Source of the DNA: Lathyrus oleraceus
Taxonomy: Eukaryota; Streptophyta; Magnoliopsida; Fabales; Fabaceae
Length of the DNA stretch: 64,000 bases
NCBI RefSeq assembly: GCF_024323335.1
Contig: NC_066584.1
Location: 433,405,408-433,469,407 of the forward strand
Reading direction: 5' to 3'
The notes below the pieces were generated by a model, which worked only from the letters and a program-made list of their open reading frames with translations, was not told the DNA's origin and ran no database searches. How positions within the stretch are numbered: position 1 is the stretch's first letter; the number at the start of each line of letters is the position of its first letter. Position numbers and translations under genes: made by a program. Positions 1 to 10,248 of this stretch are shown here, piece by piece.

Positions 1-331
1 TAATCCAAAGGAACTTGAGGATAAGCTCTGCAACTCTTGATGATGATAGAACCATGATGATGGTAATATATTCTTGCAAATAAGATGATGCTCAAGACCT
101 TTGAGGGATCAGGAAACCCTAATTGAAAAGCAAACCCTCAGATGGTTGATCATCAATTCATAGTAACACTCAGGCTTGAATCATGTAATTTCTCCATCTT
201 CTGAAAAGACTTTGGAGGATGACTTTCTTATTTTCATATGAGATGCAAAATGCAATGTCTAATGCTCTAAAAATGAAATTCAATGTATCAAACTAGTCTC
301 CAGAGAGGAGGGCAAATTTTGAGGTGTTACA
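1..331 (-). repeat. Element A 3' LTR (inner end only)
   Basis: The minus strand begins TGTAACACCTCAAAATTTGC at 331, the same terminus as the 5' LTR at 17980. The sequence to position 1 repeats 17665-17980 with few changes. The rest of this LTR lies outside the window. It is flanked at 332-340 by the polypurine tract. Confidence 0.9.
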
Positions 332-340
332 GCTGCCCCT
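332..340 (-). other. Polypurine tract of element A
   Basis: On the minus strand AGGGGCAGC directly precedes the 3' LTR. This is where plus-strand DNA synthesis is expected to be primed. Element B has the same tract at its 3' LTR, and E a close relative. Confidence 0.7.
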
Positions 341-522
341 ATTCAATCCACTGTGATCCTGTCGATATGAACAGCCCCGACTTTCAGATGATCAGGGTGA
401 AGAGTGGTTGGATACAAAGAACAAACGAACAATTTGCGCTCCGCTGGGAATTAAGTAACAATGCCTGTCAGAATCGGCAAAGAGGTGATCCTGAAAGAAG
501 AATCTGTCTGGTACGGAGAGAG

Positions 523-981
523 TCGGTCCGAACACCGAAAAGAATGTTAACCTGGATACCAAAATAAATGGTAACACAGAAATAACCATGGCCTGAATGC
601 CGCTCATCAGTCTGAATACTGGGAATGACTTCGATCTGAGCATCGGAAGATATGAGTTTTTTAACATCGGTCTGAACACCGAGAGACCGGCCTGAATGCC
701 ATTGCGGTCTGGATACCGGAAAAACTCGCCTGAATGCCACTTCGGTCTGAATACCGAAAAACTGGCCTGAATGCCACAAGTTGCATCGACCTGAATGTCG
801 GAAACTTCTTCGATCTGAACATCAGGAAAATTGGCCTGAATGCCACAAGTGCTTCGACCTGAACGTCGGAAACTTCTTCGATCTGAACATCGGGAAAATT
901 GGCCTGAATGCCACAAGTGCTTCGACCTGAACGTCGGAAACTTCTTCGATCTGAACATCGGAAAAATTGGCCTAAATGCCA
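523..981 (-). repeat. Mini-hairpin array with constant CTGAAY loop and changing stems
   Basis: About eighteen units share a six-base loop (CTGAAT, CTGAAC, less often CTGGAT, CTGAGC, CTAAAT) read on the plus strand. Each loop is flanked by arms of 3-6 bases that are exact inverted complements of each other. Examples are CAGT/ACTG at 608-621, TTCGGT/ACCGAA at 741-758, CGAC/GTCG at 787-800 and TGGC/GCCA at 968-981. The arms differ between units but pairing is kept. A related unit with loop CCGAAC sits at 523-538. In part of the array three stem types (TGGC, CGAC, CGAT) recur in order with a period of about 65 bp. Confidence 0.9.
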
Positions 982-1459
982 CATCCGCTGGGGATTTTCT
1001 CCTTGTCATTATTGCTATTTTTATTTTTGCCTTTCTTGAACCCGCAAAAACTTCTCTTGATTTTACTGCCAAGCAATGAACCCCGTTCTCCATTTGAACC
1101 TCGTTCTCCAGAAGACACTCTGCATCTCCTTTTCTCCTAATGGACCCCAATCTTCGCGCTGATCGCGTAACGTTCTTCAATCTTTATTTCCATCTCCGCA
1201 CGACGGAAATCTTCCTCCAATATCGCACTACTGGGGAATACCGTGGATTCAAAATCACGATGCCAAACTCCTCGTAGTAACATCTTCACCAACCAGCGAA
1301 ACCAATTCTCAAACGGTAACCACGACTCGAGACTAGTTTATGCTCGCAATGCTGATGCATGAGTTTTTACAACGTAATGCTCCATAACCATGGAATTGCT
1401 ACGCAATGAGTTATGCAATATGCTATGCTTTTCTAAATGATGAATGTATAAAAAGCATC

Positions 1460-1752
1460 CCCCTCAGGGGACGACACGAGCAACTCTGCTGAGGAACCCG
1501 ATATCTCTCCAATCTCCAACCCTGCTGGGGATAACACCGCTGCTGGGGAAAGCAACCCTTACCAAGGATGACCTCCGCTGAACCCGATCCGCTTGGGGAC
1601 TTCGCTGGGGAAACAGCTACCAACGCACACCTCCGTTGGGGAAACAGCAACCTTCAGACCTGCTGGGGAAATAACAATCTCACCCTACTAGGGGAAATAA
1701 CAAACTTCATACTTGCCTGCCGAGGAAACACCGACCTCGAACCCGCTGGGGA
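1460..1752 (-). repeat. Cluster of PBS-complementary motifs (CTGCTGGGGA on plus strand)
   Basis: Around ten copies of a motif near CTGCTGGGGAAA lie on the plus strand. Exact ten-base copies are at 1522-1531, 1540-1549 and 1660-1669; near copies occur at about 1591, 1603, 1634, 1690 and 1743. The element's PBS, on the minus strand at 12993-13010, ends in the same ten bases. Element-sense RNA would therefore carry TCCCCAGCAG here, able to pair with its own PBS. Single copies also occur near 988 and 1230. Confidence 0.75.
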
Positions 1753-2520
1753 GGTACATAATATTTGACATGGAACACCTATCGACTCGTCAAACACGGG
1801 TATTCACCATCTAACCATAATGTCAACTTTCCACCTCTTCCGACTTTGAAGAGTCTTCTTAATTAACCCTCTAGGATCGTCGCAAATATTTCGCCGTATC
1901 TACACGATTCTTCAATTTATCGTCCTTGATTGGACCTCAAAGGAATCTTTTGTCAAAAAGAAACGCTTCGCACCACCACCTGCAAGTGAGTGAAAATAAC
2001 CAACAGCACCTGCAAAAGAGATCGTTAGATAAAAACGGGCCCCAGGCGTGCCAAAATTTCAACACCTAGGTCACTCAACCTTCTGAATAAGATTTCAAGT
2101 TTTCAATCTTATAAACATGCATTGGAAGGGACCCCTATGTCTTAAAATGCAAAGATTCTTTATCAAAATAAACAGATGTTTTTGCAATCAAAGTGGCAAT
2201 TAAAAAAACAAAATTATTTGACTGAATATGCATTTTATTGATTGAAAAAGGTGGCTCGTATTTGAGCAATACACAGGAAGCAATCCCTGAAAAGAGGTGA
2301 TCGCGCACAAAAGGAAAATCTATCCTAATGGCAATGTGAACCCGTGATGTCATCGAGTTCCAACCCGGTTACAACCCATATGGCCTCAAGACTCTCCGCG
2401 CTTTCTGCCTTCTGAATAAGACGCTTCTGACCGATCTCTACCGGGGATTACCCATGTGTCATATCCACAGTACAAACGGTCATGCTAGACGCAGTTGCTC
2501 GTTTCATTCCCTCTTTTTCC

Positions 2521-2713
2521 TGGACCGCCCTTTCGGGTTTTCAGTCCACCGGGATACCCTTTTTTGCCCAAGCCGCCCTTGTGGGGTTTTCGACTTACCG
2601 GGTGTACAATTTTTCCTTTTTATCCCTAATTTTTTCCCGAACCTTTTTCATTTTTTTGGTTCGCCGGGATGCCCATTTTTGCCTGGACTATTTTATTCTT
2701 TTCCTCCAGCGGG
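2521..2713 (-). repeat. Four hairpins with shared CCGGG tails after pol (element A)
   Basis: Four stem-loops follow each other just beyond the pol stop. Read on the plus strand the arms are TGGAC/GTCCA (2521-2548), AAG/CTT (about 2570-2595), CGAACC/GGTTCG (2638-2663) and CTGGA/TCCAG (2683-2709). Each right arm is followed by CCGGG or CGGG. Element B has the same four units with compensating base changes. Confidence 0.7.
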
Positions 2714-2717
2714 TCTC

Positions 2718-4328
2718 TTATACGAAGTATTTTTTAACTGTGTCCGCATTCACAGGGGATGGAAAATCCTCGCCATCCATGGTCGTCAACAACAAGGCTC
2801 CGCCAGAGAAAACCTTCTTGACCACGAATGAACCCTCATAATTAGGTGTCCACTTGCCTCGATGATCGTTCTGAGGAGGAAGGATCCTTTTCAACACCAT
2901 ATCTTCTACATGGTATACACGAGGTCGCACCTTCTGGTCAAAAGCACGCTTCATCCGCTGCTGGTACAAGTGCCCATGACAAATGGCCGCCAACCTCTTT
3001 TCCTCAATCAGGCTCAACTCTTCATACCGAGTCCTTACCCATTCAGCTTCTTCCAATTTCACGTCCATCAGGACTCTCAATGATGGAATCTGGACCTCAA
3101 TTGGTAGCACGACTTCCATCCCATACACAAGCGAGAAAGGCGTTGCCCCAGTAGACGTACGCACCGAGGTTCGATACCCATGCAATGCAAACGACAACAT
3201 CTCATGCCAATCCTTATAGTTCACGACCATCTTCTGCACAATCTTCTTAATATTCTTATTAGCCGCCTCGACCGCCCCATTCATCTTCGGACGATAAGGA
3301 GAAGAATTGTGATGCTCGATTTTGAACTCCCGGCACAGTTCTGCCATCATCTTGTTGTTGAGATTAGAACCATTATCAGTAATGATTCTCTCAGGAACCC
3401 CATATCTGCAAATGATGTCTCTTTTCAAGAACCTGGCAACAACCTGTTTCGTCACATTTGCATAAGACGCCGCTTCCACCCACTTGGTGAAGTAATCAAT
3501 AGCCACTAATATGAACTGGTGCCCATTCGAAGCCGTAGGCTCGATCTTTCCGATCATATCAATGCCCCACATAGCAAACGGCCATGGGGACGACATCAAA
3601 CTCAACGGGTTTGGAGGCACGTGCACCTTATCAGCATAAATCTGGCATTTACGACATCTCCGCACGAAACTGAAACCCTGGGCCTCCATTGTCATCCAAT
3701 AATATCCGGCCCTTAACAACTTTTTCACCATCGCATTCCCACTAACATGGGTACCAAACGACCCCTCGTGCACCTCTTTCATCAATTGGCTCGCTTCTTT
3801 GTCATCGACGCATCTGAGCAAAACCCAATCGAAATTCCTCTTGTACAAAACCCCATCTTTGTTCAGATAGAACACCATGGCCAACCTCCTCAGAGTCTTT
3901 CGGTCCTTCTTAGATGTTCCCTCGGGATACTCCTGGGTCTCCAAATATCGTTTGATGTCACAATACCACGGTTTTTCATCATCAGGCGTTGTGTCGACAA
4001 CAAACACATAAGCTGGTCTATCCAATCGTCCCACCTCAACACTAGGGAATTGATTCCACCACTGCACTTTAATCAAAGCGGCCAGAGTGGCCAAAGCATC
4101 CGCCAGAGGATTTTCTTCTCTCGGAACATGGTGTAATTCCACCTTGGTGAAGAACGTCAACAATCTCCTCGTATAATCCCGGTACGGAATTAAGTGAGAT
4201 TGATGCGTATACCACTTCCCGTTAACCTGGTTTACAACCAAAGCTGAATCTCCATAAATGACAAGGTTCTTGATCCGCAAATCAATCGCCTCTTCGATAC
4301 CCAAGATACAAGCTTCGTATTCAGCCAC
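2718..4328 (-). pseudogene. Element A pol 3' part: archaeal-type RNase H end and integrase
   Basis: This 536-residue open stretch begins inside the second RNase H (the MAEYEACILG segment and YGDSALV) and runs through the integrase. The integrase shows the zinc-binding HEGSFGTH...CRKCQIYAD segment, then the D,D35E core with WGIDMIG, ITDNGSN and GAVEAANKN, and a C-terminal domain ending in KKYFV. No chromodomain follows, as is usual for the Tat lineage. It aligns along its whole length with pol of element B. It is out of frame with the upstream pol piece because of a frameshift at about 4328-4350, so it would not be made as part of the polyprotein. Its stop marks the start of the 3' UTR. Confidence 0.92.
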
Positions 4329-4348
4329 ATTGTTGGTGCATTCAAACG

Positions 4349-4981
4349 TTAGCCGGCGGCAAAAGGAATATGTGATCCCTTCGGTGTAACCAAAACAACA
4401 CCAACTCCACTACCATTCACGTTAACGGACCCATCAAACATCAAAATCCATTCGGACTCAGGGTCAGGCCCCTCCTCCGGGATCGGTTCCTCACAATCTT
4501 TCGATTTGAGAAACATGATGTCCTCATTAGGGAACTCAAACTTCATCGGTTGATAATCCTCAATAGGTTGTTGGGTGAGGTAATCAGACAATACACTCCC
4601 CTTTATTGCTTTCTAAGAAGTGTATTGGATATCATATTCAGTCAAAATCATTTGCCATCTCGCAACCCATCCGGTCAATGCTGGCTTCTCAAATATATAC
4701 TTGATCGGATCCATCTTGGAAATCAACAAAGTGGTATGAACCAGCATATACTGTCTTAGTCGGCGAGCAGCCCATGCCAAAGCACAACAAGTTTTCTCGA
4801 GCAGTGAATATCTTGTTTCACAGTCGGTAAACTTTTTGCTAAGGTAGTAAATTGCATGCTCTTTTTGACCAGACTCGTCATGCTGCCCCTGTACACACCC
4901 CATAGACCCCTCGAGGACTGTCAAGTACAGGATTAACGGTCGTCCCTCCACAGGAGGCATCAGAATCGGAGGCTCCTGCAA
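4349..4981 (-). pseudogene. Element A pol middle part: RT-linked RNase H and start of second RNase H
   Basis: Two open pieces in one frame (4613-4981 and 4349-4591) are split by a TAG at 4613-4615. The first covers the RNase H joined to reverse transcriptase (segments YYLSKKFTDCETRYSLLEK and LISKMDPIKYIFEKPALTG). The second enters the archaeal-type RNase H, with LMFDGSVNVNGSGVG. A TAA at 4985-4987 cuts it from the upstream part, and a frameshift near 4328-4350 from the downstream part. The same region is uninterrupted in element B. The call is firm because of the close match, and the breaks are read directly. Confidence 0.9.
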
Positions 4982-5194
4982 ATATTATTTTATCTTTTCA
5001 AATGCCGCTTGGCAATCATCATTCCACCTGACCGTTTGATCTTTTCTCAACAACTTAAATATGGGTTCACACGTGGCTGTTAGATGAGATATGAACCGTG
5101 AAATGTAGTTCAATCTACCTAAGAAACCACGAACCTCCTTCTCTGTTTTCGGTTCAGGCATTTCTTGTATTGCTTTTACTTTAGCAGGGTCAAC

Positions 5195-6268
5195 CTAGAT
5201 TCCTCTTTCACTCACAATAAACCCCAGCAACTTACCGGACCGCACTCCGAAAATGCACTTATTCAGATTCAACCTCAGTTTGAATTGTCTCAACCGGTCA
5301 AACAGCTTGGCCAAGTCTACCAAATGCCCCTCTTCTGTTTGGGACTTTGTTATCATGTCATCAACATAGCATTCGATTTCATGATGAATCATATCATGAA
5401 ACAAAGTCACCATAGCTCTTTGATATGTGGCACCAGCGTTCTTGAGACCGAATGGCATCACCTTATAACAAAAAGTGCCCCATGGTGTGATGAACGTTGT
5501 TTTCTCCATATCCTCTGGCGCCATTTTAATTTGATTATAGCCAGAAAAGCCATCCATGAAGGAAAACACCGAGAATTGAGCTATATTATCTACCAACACA
5601 TCGATGTGAGGTAATGGGAAATCATCTTTCGGGCTAGCTCTGTTCAGATCCCGGTAGTCCACACACATCCTCACCTTCCCATCCTTCTTCGGCACCGACA
5701 CAATATTCGCGACCCAAGGCGGATAATTAGTGACAGCTAGGAAACCAGCATCCAACTGCTTTTGTACTTCCTCTTTGATTTTCATGGCCATCTCGGGTCG
5801 AGTTCTACGCAACTTCTGCTTTACTGGAGGACAATCTGCTCTCAATGGCAACTTGTGCACAACGATATCGGTATCCAGCCCTGTCATATCTTGATACGAC
5901 CACGCGAAGATATCAACATACTCTTTCAACAGTGCTACCATTCTGCGCTTGACATTCACCTCCAAAGCGGCCCCAACCTTTACTTCCTTTCTGACCTCCT
6001 CGGTACCCAGATTAACAATCTCAACTTGCTCCTCGTGCGGTTGAATCACCTTCTCCTCTTGCTTCAATAACCTGGCTAATTCTTCTGGCAGTTCACAATC
6101 CTCTTCGCCTTCTTCTTCGGCATGATAGATCGGATTGTCGAAGTCATATGAGGGTGTAACAGGATTGTTATCAATGAGATCCGGAGAATGATCACATCTG
6201 CATGAATGTTGATTCATGCATTGCTTTAGAGTCGGGACGCGACAAATAAAGAAGGAAAATGAAAACAA
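5195..6268 (-). pseudogene. Element A pol 5' part: reverse transcriptase
   Basis: This 357-residue stretch holds the Ty3/gypsy reverse transcriptase, with VRMCVDYRDLNRASPKDDFP, FMDGFSGYNQI, VMPFGLKNAGATYQRAM and the catalytic YVDDM. The enzyme copies element RNA to DNA in the virus-like particle. A TAG at 5195-5197 stops it just after the palm/thumb segment LLGFIVSERGI. The sequence coding before about 6197 is probably not exon: an acceptor-like ATGCAG lies at 6198-6203, and the residues after it (CDHSPDLID) match the B reading phase. The N-terminal acidic DFDNPIYHAEEEGEEDCELP segment is shared with B. Confidence 0.92.
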
Positions 6269-6473
6269 ACATTGCCATTTTTATTTATTTTTATTAAACT
6301 GCAAAAATAAATGAAAAACAGGGAACACCGCTTTTAATGTGAAAAACATCCTTTTATTAATGATGCAAATATTGCAAAATGAAACACATGAGGTGGCCCT
6401 TACAATGAACCATTACGTTTCGGGCAAAACGTATGGTTTTCATGCAAACAGAATTGAAAAACAGAAATATTAC
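6198..6473 (-). other. Predicted Ogre intron between protease and RT (element A, 276 nt)
   Basis: Ogre elements are known to carry an intron between protease and reverse transcriptase. Here a donor-like GTAATA begins at 6473 and overlaps the TAA stop (6470-6472) of the protease frame. A T-rich tract and ATGCAG end the intron at 6198. Removal would leave two bases of a codon before and one base after the junction, so both frames would join. Element B shows the same donor, acceptor and phase, which is the main support. Confidence 0.7.
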
Positions 6474-8000
6474 TCTTCACGCATAGTGACAGTGATGATC
6501 TTTTCGGCCTTCCAGTTCTGGATCTCCATCCCTGGTACGCACAGTTTTATCCACGAGTCGAGCTCGCAGTCACTGTCAATCTCTTTACCCACCGCACAGA
6601 CGTGATCTGGATCTAGCATTCCAGCACTGGTGAACGTGAACGGCTGACGACGTCCTTTGCTCTGTCCAGACGAGCCTTGGCCCGACTGATAACCAATTCC
6701 GAACCTGTCCTCTTTCGCCGCAATGTCTATCATTCTTACCCAACCTAGGGCCTCTCCATTTTTCACCACTTCCGCGGCCTGTTTGTAAGAAGAAATGGAC
6801 GGTTTTTTCTCTTCCTTAGCAAAAATGGCATTCTCCACCTTAACGGTTTCAAACGCCTGACAAGGTGTTTCAAATATTTCACCGTCCATTTCCACATATT
6901 TGAACGTCCTACCCGTCCCAGATATACTTTAACTTCTGGTGCAAAGTCGAAGTAACTGCCCCAGCAGCGTGTATCCATGGTCGACCCAACAAGCAACTGT
7001 ATGCTGGCTGAATGTCCATGACATAGAACACAGACTTGAACACCTCAGGCCCAATCTTCACAGGGAGTTCAACTTCCCCAAACACAGCCCTCTTAGAGCC
7101 ATCAAAAGCTCTAACCACCAGATCAGTCGGCCTCAAAACCACTCCTTCACAATCCAACTTTGCCAGGGCCTTCTTAGGCAACACATTGAGTGACGAGCCG
7201 GTATCAACCAGAACGTGCGAAAGCACTGCTCCTTTACACTCCACCGAAATGTGTAATGCCTTATTATGATTATGCCCATCCACAGTAAGATCGAGATCAG
7301 TGAAACCTAACCCATGGCTGGCATTAACATTTGACACCACTGTCTCCAGCTGATTTACCGTAATCTCTTGCGGGACATAGGCCCTCTTCAAGATTTTCAA
7401 CAGAGCATCTCTATGCCCTTCTGAGCTCAACAGCAAAGATAAGATTGAAATCTTGGACGGAGTCTGCTGCAAGTGGTCCACAAGTTTGTACTCAGACTTC
7501 TTGATGATCCTTAAAAACTCCTCGGCTTCAGCATCAAGCTCTTTTTCTGACCCAACAGGCGCCGATGCCGCTTTAGGAGTACCCTCATTCACCACCTGTT
7601 TACCTTTTGCCCTGGCTAAAGCCTCGGCCTTATCTCTCTTTTCTTTTTCTGCCTCCCCACTCCTTAATGTGTCAGGTGCAAATAACCTCCCGCTGCGAGT
7701 GAAACCACTAGGTCCGACATCATCCACCTTTGACACGGTGGTATCACCTGCAACCTGATCTTCTACCTTTTCCCCATTACAAAACACCTCCCCACCATAG
7801 TCCCACGGCACAGCATCATCATTTTCATATGGGATGGGCCCCGACACCGTGATGGTAACCGGAGCCGCATCTGCCTGTGCTAACAAGTAGACAGGGTCAA
7901 AGTAAATGGTTATTGTGGAAACATCCTCCCTCTCCAAACCAACTTTATCGAACCTGAGACTTCCCTCATCCATCATCTTCTGAACCGTCTCCCTCAACAC
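6470..8000 (-). pseudogene. Element A protease region, frameshifted and deleted
   Basis: Two pieces make up this region. The upstream one (6909-8000) carries the retropepsin-like protease with VDTGSSLNVLP and the LLGRPWIHAAGAV flap-side motif; the aspartic protease cuts the polyprotein. The downstream one (6470-6895) carries the linker that ends at the predicted donor site. Compared with element B, about twenty codons after LKYIWDG are missing and the frame changes, so the pieces do not join. A TGA at 8007-8009 separates the protease from gag. The sequence before the protease (STITIYFDP, TRSGRLFAP) matches B and C. Confidence 0.9.
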
Positions 8001-8006
8001 TACACA

Positions 8007-9815
8007 TCAATTTGGAGCAACGGTGCAAGCAGCACAACAATTATCACAACCCGGAAAAACTCCATTCTTCAACAACTGTCTCTTGACCTCAGCCAATGGA
8101 GTTCTTAACTGATCCACGTTCATCAGCCCAATTTTCCTCTTATCCTCCGAAATTGCATTCACCCCTATCTGACCATGCGTCGGCATGGGATTAGCGTTAA
8201 CGTTCGGCGATGGTGTAAAATTGATGGCTTTAGAATCCACCAAATCCTGAACAACATGTTTAAAGGCCTTGGAACCCTCAATGTTATGCCCGGGAGCACC
8301 CGAATGGAATTCACACTTGGCATTCTCATCATAGTTAGCAGGCCTCTGATCTGGTCTCAACGGAGCCAATGTTCTCAGCTGAACCAACCACAGATCTTTC
8401 AACTTTTTTAACAGAAATGAATACGTCACGGGTGGCCTATCAAACTGACGATCAGTCATCCTCCCTCTCACTTGATACCCGGCCCGTTGTGTTCTCTGCT
8501 GAAATGGCTGTCGTTGTTGTTGCTGTTGCTGTTGTGCGGGTTGATTATCAGCAGGAATTGTTACAGCAGCAGTATGCTGGTAGTAACAATCCCTACCATG
8601 TCTTCTTTGGGCATACACAACACTCGTGTCACCCTCCTTCTTACGCTGACCATTACCAAAGGGCTTCTTCGATCCAGACGACGAAGCACTTCCCTGTATC
8701 TTTCCCATCTTCAGCCAACTTTCAATTCTTTCACCAGCCACTACGATGTCTGCAAAACCAATGACGGGACAACCCACCATCCTTTCAGCAAAAGTCCCCT
8801 GCAGGGTACCCATGAACAGATCAGACATCTCTCGATCTACCAACGGAGGTTGAACTCTGGCAGCCAACTCTCTCCACCTCTGTGCATACTCTTTAAACCC
8901 CTCATTTGGCTTCTGAAACATACCCTGCAACTGGGTACGGCTAAGTGCCATGTCAGCATTGAATTGGTACTGTTTAAAGAAAGCATCTCCCAAATCCTGT
9001 CAGCTCTTGATATCTGATGATCTCAACTTGGTATACCACTCAAAAGACCCACCAGATAAGCTATCCTGGAAGAAGTACATCCAGAGCTTCTAATCCATGG
9101 TGTAGGCAGATATCTTCCGGACAAAGGCCTGAAGATGAGTTTCCGGGCAAGAACTCCCATTATACTTATCAAACGTGGGTACTTTAAACTTCTGTGGGAT
9201 CACAATCCCCTCAACTAGCCCCATGTTTGTCATATTGATAGCCCTAGGAGAGGTATGGCTTTCCAGAGCCCTGATCTTCTCTGCCAGTACCTGAATTTCT
9301 TTGTTTGGTGGTTGAACACCATATTGACCAAACTGCTCATTCAGCACAGAGAACTAATCTTCTTCTTTATCCTCCATGGCCCCAAAGAAAGGAGGCAACT
9401 GATTATCCTTCAGATTGTTGCCTACAGGACCTAGCTCTCCGCCTGTAGCGAAACCAAAACCACCACCATTGTTGATCACTACACCAGATGTAGTTGCCTT
9501 CCTTCTGGGATCTCCACCATCCCTAGAACCACCAAGACCATTGTTGGAAACACCCTCTTGATTATTGCCACTATTGGCAGCCGAAGCCCGCTTAAGCTTC
9601 TCCACCTTCTCAACAAGTGCCTTCTGCCCCAAGGCGAACCCTTGCATGACATTGATCAGCTCACTCATCTTCTCTTTCAGCTCGAGAATGTCAGTGTTGG
9701 GTGGATCCATCAGTTTGGATTTGTTGCGCCTGGTAGGGTATCTGTGCGGACGAGCTACGTGCAAAGGAATGATTCTACGTGCGCGAGCAATGATTCCTGT
9801 AACAATCAAACACAT
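8007..9815 (-). pseudogene. Element A gag, broken by stops
   Basis: Three open pieces in one frame (9354-9815, 9090-9347, 8007-8993) cover the capsid protein. In-frame stops are TAG 9354-9356, TAG 9090-9092, TGA 9000-9002 and TGA 8007-9. Recognisable parts are HRYPTR near the start, a short coiled segment (LELKEKMSELINVMQG), the capsid-like YAQRWRELAARVQPP, a polyglutamine tract and the knuckle CEFHSGAPGH. The last cysteine of that knuckle, present in B and C, is a serine here, so metal binding is likely lost. Gag would form the particle that packages the RNA. Confidence 0.9.
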
Positions 9816-10248
9816 TAGAAACCGACACCTGCAAAATAGAAGACAAGTTATTATGATTCATGCATGAATGCAATGTCTATCCATATGAGGAACACTCTGT
9901 CTTCCGATCCTGGTTTCATCGAGACAGATAATAATCCGACAGCAACAGTTTGACATCAATCATCTGGTTTTGCCATACAAAACAGAGAATTATGATTTAG
10001 CAAAGATATCACCCGACCATGTGCGTGTTATGTGAGTGTACACAAAAAAGCAAATAAAGCTTGAAGATCAACCACTGAACTGATAATAACCATGGTATAT
10101 CAAAAGTGCGCCACACGTGCGACAGTCGTACATCATGTCTGATACAAATCAAATTTACAATTCTCCAGAATCATAAAGAAATACAAGCAAGTGAATTCTG
10201 TCAACATGCCTGACGGTAATCCAACACATGATAATACTACAATAAAAG
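9816..10248 (-). other. Spacer between ORF1 and gag (element A)
   Basis: This 433-bp stretch has no credible gene. It contains a CAG|GT site at 9829/9828 (minus strand) that is also present at the same place in B (54052/54051) and C (38974/38975), just before the HRYxTR start of gag. I see nothing else in it. Confidence 0.6.

Larger units (their letters stand above)
332..2717 (-). other. Element A 3' UTR, non-coding, repeat-rich
   Basis: This stretch between the pol stop and the 3' LTR has no credible gene. It holds three structured parts, listed separately: four hairpins with CCGGG tails next to pol (2521-2713), a cluster of CTGCTGGGGA-like motifs (about 1460-1752), and an array of mini hairpins (523-981). 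Long variable 3' UTRs with tandem repeats are known in Ogre elements. The open frames on both strands here merely follow the repeats. Confidence 0.8.

Noticed and set aside
8369..9017. Leucine/serine-rich plus-strand frames
   Set aside because: They are antisense shadows of gag, including its polyglutamine codons; the same occurs at 52725-53285 in B.
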